A stretch of 11,782 nucleotides of DNA. Origin: Chloroflexota bacterium. GTDB taxonomy: Bacteria; Chloroflexota; Anaerolineae; Caldilineales; Caldilineaceae. Below, piece by piece: positions 1-6,871 of the stretch (its first letter is position 1; each line of letters begins with the position of its first letter). The stretch spans positions 1 to 11,782 of the forward strand of contig QEUW01000242.1 of NCBI GenBank assembly GCA_003577005.1, given 5' to 3'. Both the position numbers and the translations under genes were made by a program. Below the pieces are notes generated by a model. That model saw nothing but the letters and a program-made list of their open reading frames with translations. It did no database searches and was not told the origin of the DNA.

Positions 1-39
1 TGTCTGCCACTGTTCATCTGTCAGTACCATCCGAAGCAT
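1..39 (-). CDS. Partial IS transposase, N-terminal 13 codons (left copy)
   Basis: On the minus strand an ATG at 39-37 opens a frame reading MLRMVLTDEQWQT, which runs off the window edge. A GGAG Shine-Dalgarno (complement of 46-49) lies six bases ahead of it. The LTDEQW motif near the N-terminus is common in IS5-family (DUF4096-type) DDE transposases. The same codons occur at the right end, so both copies are transcribed outward, away from the cargo. Whether the full transposase is intact cannot be seen. Confidence 0.7.
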   Translation of the reverse strand, partial: MLRMVLTDEQWQT

Positions 40-99
40 CCTGATCTCCGCCCAAAGATCAGGATGTAAACACAAATCATCAAATGTGAACAGCCCCTA
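1..99 (-). mobile_element. Left insertion-sequence terminus (inner end of an IS copy leaving the window)
   Basis: These 99 bases are the exact reverse complement of 11684-11782, with no mismatch. Read on the minus strand, the end begins GGGCTGTTCACATTTGATG and leads into a transposase start codon, so this is the 5' end of an IS copy whose body lies to the left. The inner flank reads CTAG here and TTAG at the other end. Both fit the YTAR target consensus of the IS5 group, which together with the transposase N-terminus suggests an IS5-family element. The family is an inference from the terminus only, because the rest of the IS is outside the window. Confidence 0.85.
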
Positions 100-179
100 G
101 TGAGAGTGAGGAGGAAATACTGTTGCCCATCTGGTGCATCGTTTCTGAAGATGTTGATGCTTCGTACCGTTAATGCCAT
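100..179 (-). pseudogene. Possible 5' stub of a divergent gene cut off by the left IS
   Basis: On the minus strand an ATG at 179-177 starts a frame MALTVRSINIFRNDAPDG... that stays open for about 26 codons up to the IS boundary. A GGAG lies eight bases ahead of the start. I do not recognise the product. It could be the beginning of a gene divergent from the transporter operon and broken by the IS insertion, which would mirror the truncated gene at the right end. It could equally be a chance frame in a regulatory region. In support are the good ribosome site and the position; against it are the short length and the lack of a recognised family. Confidence 0.25.
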
Positions 180-194
180 GGACGAAGCTCCATC

Positions 195-221
195 TTTGCA
201 TGGTTTGCATGGTTTGCATGA
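195..221. repeat. Three tandem 9-bp repeats, TTTGCATG(G/A)
   Basis: TTTGCATGG occurs at 195-203 and 204-212, followed by TTTGCATGA at 213-221. A further TTTGCAT lies at 412-418 in the same regulatory region. Nine-bp spacing does not match one helical turn, so the copies may reflect replication slippage rather than phased protein sites. Their place next to two dyads makes a regulatory role possible. Confidence 0.85.
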
Positions 222-239
222 ATGCACTGCAAAAGTGCA
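215..239. promoter_or_regulatory. Overlapping dyads TGCAT-GA-ATGCA and TGCACT-N5-AGTGCA
   Basis: A perfect dyad TGCAT-GA-ATGCA spans 215-226. It overlaps a second perfect inverted repeat, TGCACT (223-228) and AGTGCA (234-239), with a five-base GCAAA loop. The first dyad grows out of the last tandem nonamer. Overlapping dyads of this kind are typical of transcription-factor sites, and the LysR protein encoded at 10269-11243 is the only local candidate. Binding is inference. Confidence 0.4.
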
Positions 240-420
240 ATTTTTCGATCCGGCTCGTTCGAAAGAATAGAATTGGTGCGTGATGCAGGGTTTTCGTTAA
301 TTTGATAATTTTTATATATAAAACATGATCTTATGAGATTGTGTCATGCACTCTCGTGGTGCTTTGCGATGAGGGTTTGCACCAGGTCGGCGCATCTTTC
401 GGGAATGCTTTTTTGCATAT

Positions 421-438
421 CAAGATTGCCAATTCTTG
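421..438. promoter_or_regulatory. Inverted repeat CAAGA-N8-TCTTG, candidate activator site
   Basis: CAAGA at 421-425 and TCTTG at 434-438 form a 5-bp dyad with an eight-base centre. If transcription starts near 502, from the -10-like TATACA at 490-495, the dyad is centred about 72 bp upstream. That is close to the position where LysR-type activators usually bind (around -65). The -35 region for that -10 is poor, as expected for an activated promoter. All of this is inferred from sequence alone. Confidence 0.3.
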
Positions 439-489
439 TCTTCTCGAACATTCCTCACATTGTTAGTCTGCGATTGGGAGATCGCTGTT

Positions 490-495
490 TATACA
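490..495 (+). promoter_or_regulatory. Candidate -10 element TATACA for the operon
   Basis: TATACA matches the TATAAT consensus at five of six positions and lies 34 bp ahead of the chosen DUF485 start. No good -35 hexamer exists 16-18 bp upstream (TCTGCG at the 17-bp spacing), which would imply dependence on an activator. Another AT-rich candidate lies around 300-325. Confidence 0.3.
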
Positions 496-529
496 AAAAT
501 TCATTTAATTTATTCTCATGGAGGTTTCC

Positions 530-844
530 ATGGAAGCTAAGGCCGGCTCTTTCGATGAGCTCATGTCGGATCCAAGATTCAGAGCTCTGGTTAGAAAGAA
601 GAGGAGTGTGAGTCTCGTGCTCTTCGGAATATCAATGGTTCTGTTCTTCTCCATTCCAGTGATATCAAGTTATTTCCCTGATCTCTTCAAGATGCGTGTT
701 TTCGGAGAGGTTAACGCGGGCCTGGCCTACTTAATTTTCCAGTACATCGCGGGCGGGTTTATAGCCTGGAGGTATGCAGTGATGTTCGGCAAGGTAGATA
801 AGGAAACGGCGGCACTGGTTTCCGAGTTCATTCGCAAGATTTGA
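530..844 (+). CDS. yjcH: DUF485 family small inner-membrane protein (YjcH-like), partner of the symporter
   Basis: This 104-residue protein has a charged N-terminus with the DUF485-typical DPRFRALVRKKR stretch (14-25) and two membrane segments at about 26-48 and 63-86. Length and layout match Escherichia coli YjcH, also 104 residues, which is encoded just before the acetate permease ActP. I chose ATG 530 over the in-frame ATG 518 because GGAGG at 520-524 then sits five bases ahead of the start, whereas at 518 the same bases would be inside the gene. The symporter gene begins 35 bp after the stop, in the usual order. Its job is not well defined in the family; it is thought to accompany SSS-type carboxylate symporters. 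It opens a run of ten genes reading the same way. Confidence 0.85.
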   Translation: MEAKAGSFDELMSDPRFRALVRKKRSVSLVLFGISMVLFFSIPVISSYFPDLFKMRVFGEVNAGLAYLIFQYIAGGFIAWRYAVMFGKVDKETAALVSEFIRKI

Positions 845-879
845 TATGTCAGCGCATTGGCCCGAGTCTGGAGATGGAA

Positions 880-2778
880 ATGAAACGAATCATCAGGTGT
901 AAACCAGCGTCCCTCCTGCCGGCGGCACCGGCGCTCTTGCTGTCAAGTGGGAACGCCCATGCCCAGGCTGCGACGCTGGTGTCGGAGAACAACCAGTTGA
1001 TGACTGTCGTCGTCTTTCTGGCGCTGTTCGTTCTTACGCTCGTCATCACATTCTTGGCTGGCCGAAAGAACAAGACGGTTGGTGACTTCTACACGGCAGG
1101 TGGAGGGATTTCTCCGCGTACAAATGGGATTGCAATTGCAGGGGACTACCTCTCTGCGGCTGCCTTCCTGGGGGTTTCCGGCCTGATTGCACTTTATGGG
1201 TTGGATGGCATCACGTATGTGGTGGGCTTCTTCGTTTCCTTCATCCCCGTGTTGCTGTTGGTTGCAGAGCCGTGCAGAAACCTTGGGAGATATACGCTGG
1301 GTGACGTACTGGCGTATCGAAACAGCTTCCGTGCGACGAAAACCGTCGTTGCGGCCTCCAGTATTCTGGTCGCGTTGTTCTACATGGTTCCGCAGATAGT
1401 CGGCGGTGCGGTGATCATTCGGGCGTTGGTGGGGATACCGTACGAAATCTCTGTCATTGCGGTCGGTAGCTCGATGCTGGTGTACGTGATGTTCGGCGGG
1501 ATGCGGGCAACAACTGCGGTACAGGTGCTCAAGGCATGTTTGCTGATTTCGTTCTGCTTCGTGCTGGTAGTGCTTTCCTGGATGCCTTACGGCTTCGATA
1601 TCGGTGATTTCTTCCGTTCGGTGGTTGGCAACGAGGGGATTCAGACCCACGTTCTGGCGACCTTGCTGGGTGGGCAATCGTCCATGTCGCTCGCCGAGGC
1701 TGGGCAGCGTTTCATGGACCCGGGGCTTTACCTGAAGAACCCTGTGGAACAGGCGTCGTTGGGACTTGCGCTGGTTCTCGGGACTGCTGCCATGCCCCAT
1801 ATCCTGATGCGATTCTTTACCGTGGCGGATGCTCAGGGAGCGCGTACATCAGCACTCTACGCAATGGCTGCAATCGGTTTCTGCCACATCCTGATCATCG
1901 TGATCGGTTTCTCGGCCGCTCTCAATGTAGGTCCGAAGGAAATCATCGCCATGGACAAGGGCGGTAATCTCGCCGCGCCAATGCTTGCGCAGTTTCTCGG
2001 CGGTGGCCCGGATAGCATGCTTGGCAATTTCATGCTGGCGTTGGTTGCGTCGGTGTCCTTTGCGACGATCGTGGCTGTCGTTGCCGGGCTGACACTGGCA
2101 GCGGCTTCAGCACTGGCGCACGACGTCTATGTGGGTGCGATCAAGAACGGCAAGGCCACGGAGCAACAGCAGGCCAAGGCCGCCCGGATCGCAACGATTG
2201 CGATGGCGGTGATCTCGATTGGAGCGGGGATTGCGGCAAAGGGCCAGAACGTCGCGCACCTCGTCGGGCTGGGTTATGCGGTGGCTGCCTCCGCCAATCT
2301 TCCGGCCCTGGTTCTGACTCTGTACTGGAGGCGCTGCAGCACGGCCGGCGTGGTTGCCGGTGTCGTCGGCGGCACCTTGCTCAGTATCGGGCTCGTGCTG
2401 GTATCGCCGAACATGACTTATCCGATGCAGGTCAAGAAGGCTGCGATCGCGGCGGTGGCGGATATCGAGCCAAGGATCCTGAAGATGGAACAGGAGAGTC
2501 TGGGCGCCGGTGCGCCGCAACTCGGCAAATTGAAGGCCGACTTGGCAGCGGCAAAGGCCGTCATTTCCTCAGTTCCTGATGGCGCGACCAGCATGGTTGG
2601 CCTGAGCGCGCCGCTGATTTCCCTGCGCAACCCCGGCTTGATTTCGATTCCGGTTGGTTTTGCCCTGGTCATCATCTTCTCTCTGCTGATGCCGAGCACT
2701 TATTCATCTTCGCGCTGGGCCGAACTGGCTGTCCGTCGCGAGACAGGGTACGGGGTGGCGAAAGCTGTCGCCCACTGA
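880..2778 (+). CDS. actP: ActP-like sodium:solute symporter (monocarboxylate/acetate type)
   Basis: This 632-residue inner-membrane carrier belongs to the solute:sodium symporter family. Residues 1-28 look like a signal peptide (MKRI start, hydrophobic core, AHA/Q cleavage site), as in E. coli ActP. Family hallmarks include GDYLSAAAFLG (88-98), the AEPCRNLGRYTLGDVLAYR region, and VFGGMRATT further on. A hydrophilic, partly coiled loop at about 512-587 precedes the last membrane helix. I have seen similar long loops in betaproteobacterial acetate permeases. ATG 880 is preferred because GGAG at 870-873 is six bases away; ATG 874 is too close and TTG 841 overlaps the previous gene. Known relatives carry acetate, glycolate or similar short acids with sodium. 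Next to a nitrilase and malonate decarboxylase, and with no MdcLM carrier, it may import cyanoacetate or malonate, or recapture acetate. The substrate is inference. Confidence 0.88.
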   Translation: MKRIIRCKPASLLPAAPALLLSSGNAHAQAATLVSENNQLMTVVVFLALFVLTLVITFLAGRKNKTVGDFYTAGGGISPRTNGIAIAGDYLSAAAFLGVSGLIALYGLDGITYVVGFFVSFIPVLLLVAEPCRNLGRYTLGDVLAYRNSFRATKTVVAASSILVALFYMVPQIVGGAVIIRALVGIPYEISVIAVGSSMLVYVMFGGMRATTAVQVLKACLLISFCFVLVVLSWMPYGFDIGDFFRSVVGNEGIQTHVLATLLGGQSSMSLAEAGQRFMDPGLYLKNPVEQASLGLALVLGTAAMPHILMRFFTVADAQGARTSALYAMAAIGFCHILIIVIGFSAALNVGPKEIIAMDKGGNLAAPMLAQFLGGGPDSMLGNFMLALVASVSFATIVAVVAGLTLAAASALAHDVYVGAIKNGKATEQQQAKAARIATIAMAVISIGAGIAAKGQNVAHLVGLGYAVAASANLPALVLTLYWRRCSTAGVVAGVVGGTLLSIGLVLVSPNMTYPMQVKKAAIAAVADIEPRILKMEQESLGAGAPQLGKLKADLAAAKAVISSVPDGATSMVGLSAPLISLRNPGLISIPVGFALVIIFSLLMPSTYSSSRWAELAVRRETGYGVAKAVAH

Positions 2779-2810
2779 TGAAGAAACCGAAACTAATAAA
2801 GGAGTAACAA

Positions 2811-3857
2811 ATGAATCTGCCTACCGTAAAAGTTGCCGCCGCCCATGTCGCACCGGTTTATATGGACAAGGCTGCCAGCGTTAAAAAGGCTGTTTCGATC
2901 ATCGGCGAAGCGGCACGCAATGGCGCGGAGCTGATAGTTTTTCCCGAGTCATTCATTCCCGGCTTCCCGGTCTGGGCTGCGCTGTGGGCGCCGATCTACA
3001 ACCATGAGTGGTTCAAGCGAATGACTGCGAACAGCATCCTGGTCGACGGTCCGGAGATGGAGGAGATCACCAATGCTGCCCGCCAGCATGGAGTATTCGT
3101 TTCGCTCGGGTTCAGCGAATCGACTCGTGTGAGCTTGGGTTGCATATGGAATTCGAACGTGCTGATTGGCGATGATGGAGCAATCCTCAATCACCACCGT
3201 AAGCTCGTGCCGACTTTCTATGAAAAGATGGTCTGGGCAGCGGGGGACGGCCACGGGCTGCGTGTTTCTGATACGCGGATCGGCAAGATCGGTGCCCTGA
3301 TCTGCGGTGAAAACACCAATCCGCTGGCGCGTTATGCGCTGGCGGCCCAAGGGGAGCAGATCCATATTTCGGCGTGGCCCGCGATCTGGCCGACCCGAAA
3401 GCCGGGTAATCAGAACTTCGACAACCTGGCGGCGAACCGTATCCGTGCCGGTGGCGCGTCGTTCGAAGCAAAGGCATTCGGTGTCCTTAATGCTGGTTTC
3501 ATGGACGACACAATGCTGAACATGTTGCTTGATGGAGCGGATAGCGACGCCGCCGATGTGCTGCAGAGATCGCCGCGTGCCGCGACACAGTTTCTGGATC
3601 CGACGGGGGCGACTATCGGCGATACGTTGCAGAACGAAGAAGGCATCGCCTATGCGACTTTCGACCTCAATGCCTGCATCGAGCCGAAGCAGTTCCACGA
3701 CATCGTCGGCTATTACAACCGCTTCGATGTGTTTGACCTGGAGATTGACCGCCGGCGGTTGGTGCCGGCGCGCTTCAAGGATGATCGCGATGCAGAGCCG
3801 GTTTTGCGCCGGAGCATCCATGGGCAGGAAGAGGGGGATGTCGGCTGCGGACAATAA
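2811..3857 (+). CDS. Nitrilase (EC 3.5.5 type), proposed cyanoacetate-hydrolysing
   Basis: This 348-residue enzyme belongs to the nitrilase branch of the carbon-nitrogen hydrolase superfamily. The catalytic triad is complete: Glu46 in VFPESFIPGFPVW, Lys131 in HHRKLVPTFYEK and Cys165 in LICGENTNPLARYAL. The additional conserved Glu138 is also present. HISAWPAIWP follows the cysteine as in true nitrilases, and the length is normal (about 330-370). These enzymes turn a nitrile into the carboxylic acid and ammonia in the cytosol, usually as large spiral oligomers. AAAGGAG at 2798-2804, six bases from ATG, gives a strong start 32 bp after the symporter stop. It lies immediately before the malonate decarboxylase operon, whose substrate is the product expected from cyanoacetate. 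That substrate is inferred from context; other aliphatic or arylacetic nitriles remain possible. Confidence 0.92.
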   Translation: MNLPTVKVAAAHVAPVYMDKAASVKKAVSIIGEAARNGAELIVFPESFIPGFPVWAALWAPIYNHEWFKRMTANSILVDGPEMEEITNAARQHGVFVSLGFSESTRVSLGCIWNSNVLIGDDGAILNHHRKLVPTFYEKMVWAAGDGHGLRVSDTRIGKIGALICGENTNPLARYALAAQGEQIHISAWPAIWPTRKPGNQNFDNLAANRIRAGGASFEAKAFGVLNAGFMDDTMLNMLLDGADSDAADVLQRSPRAATQFLDPTGATIGDTLQNEEGIAYATFDLNACIEPKQFHDIVGYYNRFDVFDLEIDRRRLVPARFKDDRDAEPVLRRSIHGQEEGDVGCGQ

Positions 3858-3949
3858 GGCGCAGCGCTGAACACACAGCAGAACTAGTCAGGTTTGCGGC
3901 CCCGGAGCGTCGCTGGGTGGACGTTCCCGGCTGGCCGGTACCTGGTGTC

Positions 3950-3970
3950 AGGAGCAACTCAGTTGCTCCT
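3950..3970 (+). promoter_or_regulatory. Perfect 10-bp hairpin between nitrilase and mdcA
   Basis: The arms AGGAGCAACT (3950-3959) and AGTTGCTCCT (3961-3970) are perfectly complementary around a single C. In RNA this would fold as a stem of about eight pairs with a five-base loop. It sits in the 142-bp gap between nitrilase and mdcA and ends 29 bp ahead of the mdcA start. No T-run follows, so it is not a classical terminator. It might be a processing or mRNA-stability element, an operator dyad or an attenuator. A smaller GGGA-CAA-TCCC dyad (3980-3990) lies nine bases ahead of ATG, where a ribosome site would be expected. Confidence 0.55.
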
Positions 3971-3999
3971 TATCCAGATGGGACAATCCCGATAACGCC

Positions 4000-5652
4000 A
4001 TGAATTCATCAGAAGCCAGATCGTGGGACAGCCAGCGTGAGAATCGCGCCTGCCGCCTGGAGCGGGCAGCCAGAGCCGGGTTTGGTAGAGAGGTTCCCGA
4101 CGATCAGATCATCGAATTGTTCGAAGCGGTGATGCAGCCAGGAGACAGGATATGCATCGAGGGCAACAATCAGAAGCAGGCGGATTTCCTTGCCGAATCG
4201 CTGGCGGCTTGTGATCCGGCAAAATTATACGATCTCTCCCTGGTCCAGTCCGTTCTTGCCTTGCCGAGCCATCTGGACCTTTTCGAGCGTGGCCTGGCAA
4301 GCCGGCTCGATTTTTCTTTTAGCGGACCGCAGGGTGCTCGGTTGGCGAGGTTGGTAAATGAGAAGAGTATCAAGATCGGTGCCATTCATACTTATCTTGA
4401 GCTGTATGGACGCTATTTCCTCGATCTGACCCCGAATGTGTCGCTGATTGCGGCACAGGCGGTAGATGCCCAGGGGAACCTGTATCTCGGGCCGAACGCC
4501 GAGGAGACGCCAACCATCGTCGAGGCTACGGCCTTCCGAGGCGGGGTGGTGATTGCTCAGGTCAATGAGCGCAGGGGGACGATTCCCCGCGTCGATATCC
4601 CTGCCGATTGGGTTGACTTCACCGTGCGTGCGCCAAGGCCGAATTTCATCGAGCCGCTTTTCACTCGAGATCCGGCCCAGATCACCGAAGTACAGGTACT
4701 GATGGCGATGATGGCGATCAAGGGGATCTACGCCGAATACGGTGTGACACGCCTGAACCACGGCATCGGTTTCGACACTGCGGCAATCGAGCTGTTGTTG
4801 CCCACTTATGCGGTCGAACTTGGCCTGAAGGGCAAGATCTGCACGCATTGGGCGCTGAACCCTCATCCCACGCTGATTCCTGCCATCGAATCGGGTTTCG
4901 TCCAGTCTATCCACAGTTTTGGTTCGGAAGTGGGTATGGAAGCTTATGTCGCTGCTCGCTCCGATGTGTTTTTCACGGGTTCGGACGGCAGCATGCGCTC
5001 GAACCGGGCCTTCTGCCAGACGGCGGGCCTGTACGCCTGCGACATGTTCATCGGCTCGACGCTGCAGATGGATCTCGCTGGCAACAGCTCGACTGCGACC
5101 CTGGGGCGCATCACTGGTTTTGGTGGTGCGCCGAACATGGGTTCTGATCCACATGGGAGGCGTCATGCGAGTCCGGCCTGGCTCAAGGCGGGACGCGAGG
5201 CAGGCGGCGCAAATGCAACCAGGGGGCGGAAGCTGGTGGTGCAGACGGTCGAGACTTTCCGCGAGCACATGGCGCCGGTATTCGTAGAAGAGCTGGATGC
5301 CTGGAAACTTCAGCGAGTGATGGGGGCGGAACTGCCGCCGATCATGATCCATGGCGATGACGTCAGTCACGTCGTCACCGAAGAGGGCATAGCGAATCTG
5401 TTGCTTTGCCGCACAGCGGAAGAGCGTGAACAGGCGATCCGAGGTGTGGCCGGGTTTACGCCGGTCGGAATGGCACGAGACAAGGCTGCTGTCGAAAACC
5501 TGCGGGACAGGGGGATCATCAGGCGAGCAGAAGATCTCGGCATCGACCCGCGTGATGCCACGCGTGACCTGCTGGCCGCGAGATCGGTCAAGGATCTGGT
5601 CAGGTGGTCCGGTGGGCTTTATTCCCCTCCCTCGCGTTTCAGGAACTGGTGA
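4000..5652 (+). CDS. mdcA: Malonate decarboxylase alpha subunit (acetyl-ACP:malonate ACP transferase)
   Basis: At 550 residues, MdcA is the first catalytic subunit. It swaps acetyl for malonyl on the acyl carrier protein, giving malonyl-S-ACP and free acetate. Family signatures run along the whole length: EGNNQKQADFLAE near 53, GAIHTYLELYGRYF near 127, IKGIYAEYGV near 242, HWALNPHPTLIPA near 285, FTGSDGSMRSNRAFC near 325, GFGGAPNMGSD and RRHASPAWLKAGREA near 370-400. The C-terminus WSGGLYSPPSRFRNW is typical. Length is normal for the family. The ATG at 4000 has no good Shine-Dalgarno and is preceded by dyads, so translation may be weak or controlled. It heads seven mdc genes that are tightly packed, several with ATGA overlaps. 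Confidence 0.96.
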   Translation: MNSSEARSWDSQRENRACRLERAARAGFGREVPDDQIIELFEAVMQPGDRICIEGNNQKQADFLAESLAACDPAKLYDLSLVQSVLALPSHLDLFERGLASRLDFSFSGPQGARLARLVNEKSIKIGAIHTYLELYGRYFLDLTPNVSLIAAQAVDAQGNLYLGPNAEETPTIVEATAFRGGVVIAQVNERRGTIPRVDIPADWVDFTVRAPRPNFIEPLFTRDPAQITEVQVLMAMMAIKGIYAEYGVTRLNHGIGFDTAAIELLLPTYAVELGLKGKICTHWALNPHPTLIPAIESGFVQSIHSFGSEVGMEAYVAARSDVFFTGSDGSMRSNRAFCQTAGLYACDMFIGSTLQMDLAGNSSTATLGRITGFGGAPNMGSDPHGRRHASPAWLKAGREAGGANATRGRKLVVQTVETFREHMAPVFVEELDAWKLQRVMGAELPPIMIHGDDVSHVVTEEGIANLLLCRTAEEREQAIRGVAGFTPVGMARDKAAVENLRDRGIIRRAEDLGIDPRDATRDLLAARSVKDLVRWSGGLYSPPSRFRNW

Positions 5653-5657
5653 TTGCC

Positions 5658-5972
5658 ATGGAAGAGCTTGTCTATCGATTTTCTTCGCAGGCCTCGCCGG
5701 CCGAATCAGGTCCGGTGCTGTGTGGCGTGGCTGCGTCCGGCAACCTGGAGGTCCTCGCCAAGCCTGGCGTGGATCCGGAAGCATGCACATTCGTCATCAG
5801 GACGTCAGCACGCGGTTTTGGCGATACCTGGGCAGCGGTACTCGCCAGCTTCGCTGCTGCACACACCGCGGGTGGCATCGATTTCGGCATCAACGACATG
5901 GGCGCTACGCCAGCCGTGGTTTCGCTGCGGCTGTCGCAGGTGCTTGCTGAATACCAGGGGGAACAGAAATGA
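5658..5972 (+). CDS. mdcC: Malonate decarboxylase acyl carrier protein (delta subunit)
   Basis: This 104-residue protein is the acyl carrier that holds malonyl and acetyl groups on a phosphoribosyl-dephospho-CoA arm. The attachment serine is Ser27 in AASGNLEVL, equivalent to Ser25 of the Klebsiella protein. The C-terminal INDMGATPAVVSLRLSQ motif is also typical. I chose ATG 5658 because the resulting MEELVYRF start matches the family; a GTG at 5649 would overlap the mdcA stop and adds only three residues. The gap after mdcA is five bases. The end overlaps mdcD by four bases (ATGA). Confidence 0.93.
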   Translation: MEELVYRFSSQASPAESGPVLCGVAASGNLEVLAKPGVDPEACTFVIRTSARGFGDTWAAVLASFAAAHTAGGIDFGINDMGATPAVVSLRLSQVLAEYQGEQK

Positions 5973-6871
5973 TTTCAATGCCGCTTTCGAGGCGAAGCTG
6001 GTTCGAGGCAAGCGCCCGAGCCCGCTTGGGCGGACTGCTCGATGCTGGGAGTTTCAGGGAGTTCCTGCCGCCGTCGTCGTCGCAGCCGAGCCCTCATCTG
6101 GCTCGGCTCGATATTCCTGGCGCTTTCGACGATGGCGTCATCGTCGGAGCGGGGAGCCTGTCAGGGCAGGAGGTTCTCGTGATTGCCCAGGAGGGGTTGT
6201 TCATGGGTGGCGCAGTAGGTGAAATCCATGGCGCCAAGATCGTCGGCCTGCTGCGTCGAGCATTGCTCGAGGAGCCCAGGGCCGTCCTCTTCCTGATCGA
6301 CTCGGGTGGCGTGCGCCTGCATGAAGCGAACGCGGGGTTGATCGCCATCTCGGAGATCATGCGGGCCGTGCTCGAGGTCCGTGCCGGCGGCATCCCAGTG
6401 CTTGCGCTCGTGGGTGGTAGCTGCGGTGCGTTTGGTGGCATGGGCATCGTCGCCAAGCTCTGCTCCGCAGTCCTGATCTCAGAGGAAGGCAGGCTTGCCC
6501 TTTCCGGACCGGAAGTCATTGAAACGGTCGCAGGAGTGGAGGAGTTCGATTCCAAGGATCGGGCCCTTGTCTGGCGGGTGACCGGCGGTAAACACCGCTA
6601 TCTGATGGGGGACTGCGCTGAACTGGTGGAAGACGATGTGGCCTCGTTCAGGGAAGCTGCAGTCGCTTGCGTCACTGCCGTTACGCACGATGTGTCGACG
6701 CTGGAAAGCCTGCAGGCCAGGCAGCACAGGCTGGAGCAGCGCATCGAGCGTTTTGCGGGGTTCAATGATGGCCTGGATGTCTGGCGTAGCTTGGGTATCG
6801 AGCAGCCTGAAAGCGTGCCGATGCTCGACCGGGGTGCGACTGTGGCGTTGAAAGGGAGGATGGAAGCATGA
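5969..6871 (+). CDS. mdcD: Malonate decarboxylase beta subunit (malonyl-S-ACP decarboxylase)
   Basis: This 300-residue subunit has the carboxyltransferase (crotonase-like) fold and, with MdcE, removes CO2 from malonyl-S-ACP to regenerate acetyl-S-ACP. Visible signatures are RARLGGLLDAGSFREFL (17-33), GGVRLHEANAG (113-123), the glycine-rich GGSCGAFGGMG (149-159) expected to form an oxyanion site, and SGPEVIETVAGVEEFDSKDR beyond it. Length is normal. The start overlaps the mdcC stop as ATGA, with a GGGGG stretch about eight bases ahead, so the two are probably translationally coupled. An alternative ATG three codons on (5978) cannot be excluded. There is no biotin subunit nearby, which fits the biotin-independent cytosolic enzyme. 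Confidence 0.95.
   Translation: MISMPLSRRSWFEASARARLGGLLDAGSFREFLPPSSSQPSPHLARLDIPGAFDDGVIVGAGSLSGQEVLVIAQEGLFMGGAVGEIHGAKIVGLLRRALLEEPRAVLFLIDSGGVRLHEANAGLIAISEIMRAVLEVRAGGIPVLALVGGSCGAFGGMGIVAKLCSAVLISEEGRLALSGPEVIETVAGVEEFDSKDRALVWRVTGGKHRYLMGDCAELVEDDVASFREAAVACVTAVTHDVSTLESLQARQHRLEQRIERFAGFNDGLDVWRSLGIEQPESVPMLDRGATVALKGRMEA

Larger units (their letters stand above)
100..529 (+). promoter_or_regulatory. Upstream regulatory region of the transporter-nitrilase-mdc cluster
   Basis: About 430 bp lie between the IS end and the first convincing start codon. The stretch is markedly richer in A and T than the genes, especially around 296-325 (TTTGATAATTTTTATATATA and the following bases). It holds three tandem nonamers, two nearby dyads, a 7-bp inverted repeat GCTTCGT (159-165) and ACGAAGC (182-188) with a 16-bp spacer, and a further dyad at 421-438. 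A frame at 333-611 crosses it but overlaps the DUF485 gene out of frame and looks non-coding. The dense symmetry fits an activator-controlled promoter. No RNA gene is evident. Confidence 0.6.

Noticed and set aside
195..221. Tandem repeats as a CRISPR array
   Set aside because: The units are only nine bases, directly adjacent with no spacers, and no cas genes are present.
333..611. Plus-strand frame of 92 codons before the DUF485 gene
   Set aside because: It overlaps the DUF485 start out of frame, has no ribosome site, and its Cys- and Arg-rich product has no recognisable pattern. The region fits a promoter better.
943..1800. Long minus-strand frame over the symporter gene
   Set aside because: It is antisense to well-conserved ActP motifs, and its product (many His, Arg and Gln) resembles no known family.
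2949..3854. Minus-strand frame of 301 codons over the nitrilase
   Set aside because: It spans the nitrilase catalytic motifs in antisense. No ribosome site or family signature was seen.
2811..3857. Nitrilase gene as an amidase or cyanide hydratase
   Set aside because: The residues around Cys165 (CGENTNPLARYAL, then HISAWP) fit plain nitrilases. I saw nothing specific to cyanide-degrading enzymes, and a malonate operon would make no sense of cyanide as substrate. It cannot be fully excluded from sequence.
4225..5790. Open frame of 521 codons on the minus strand
   Set aside because: It lies entirely over mdcA and mdcC, which have clear full-length family matches. The minus-strand product is rich in Arg, His and Pro and low in complexity, typical of an antisense frame in GC-rich DNA.
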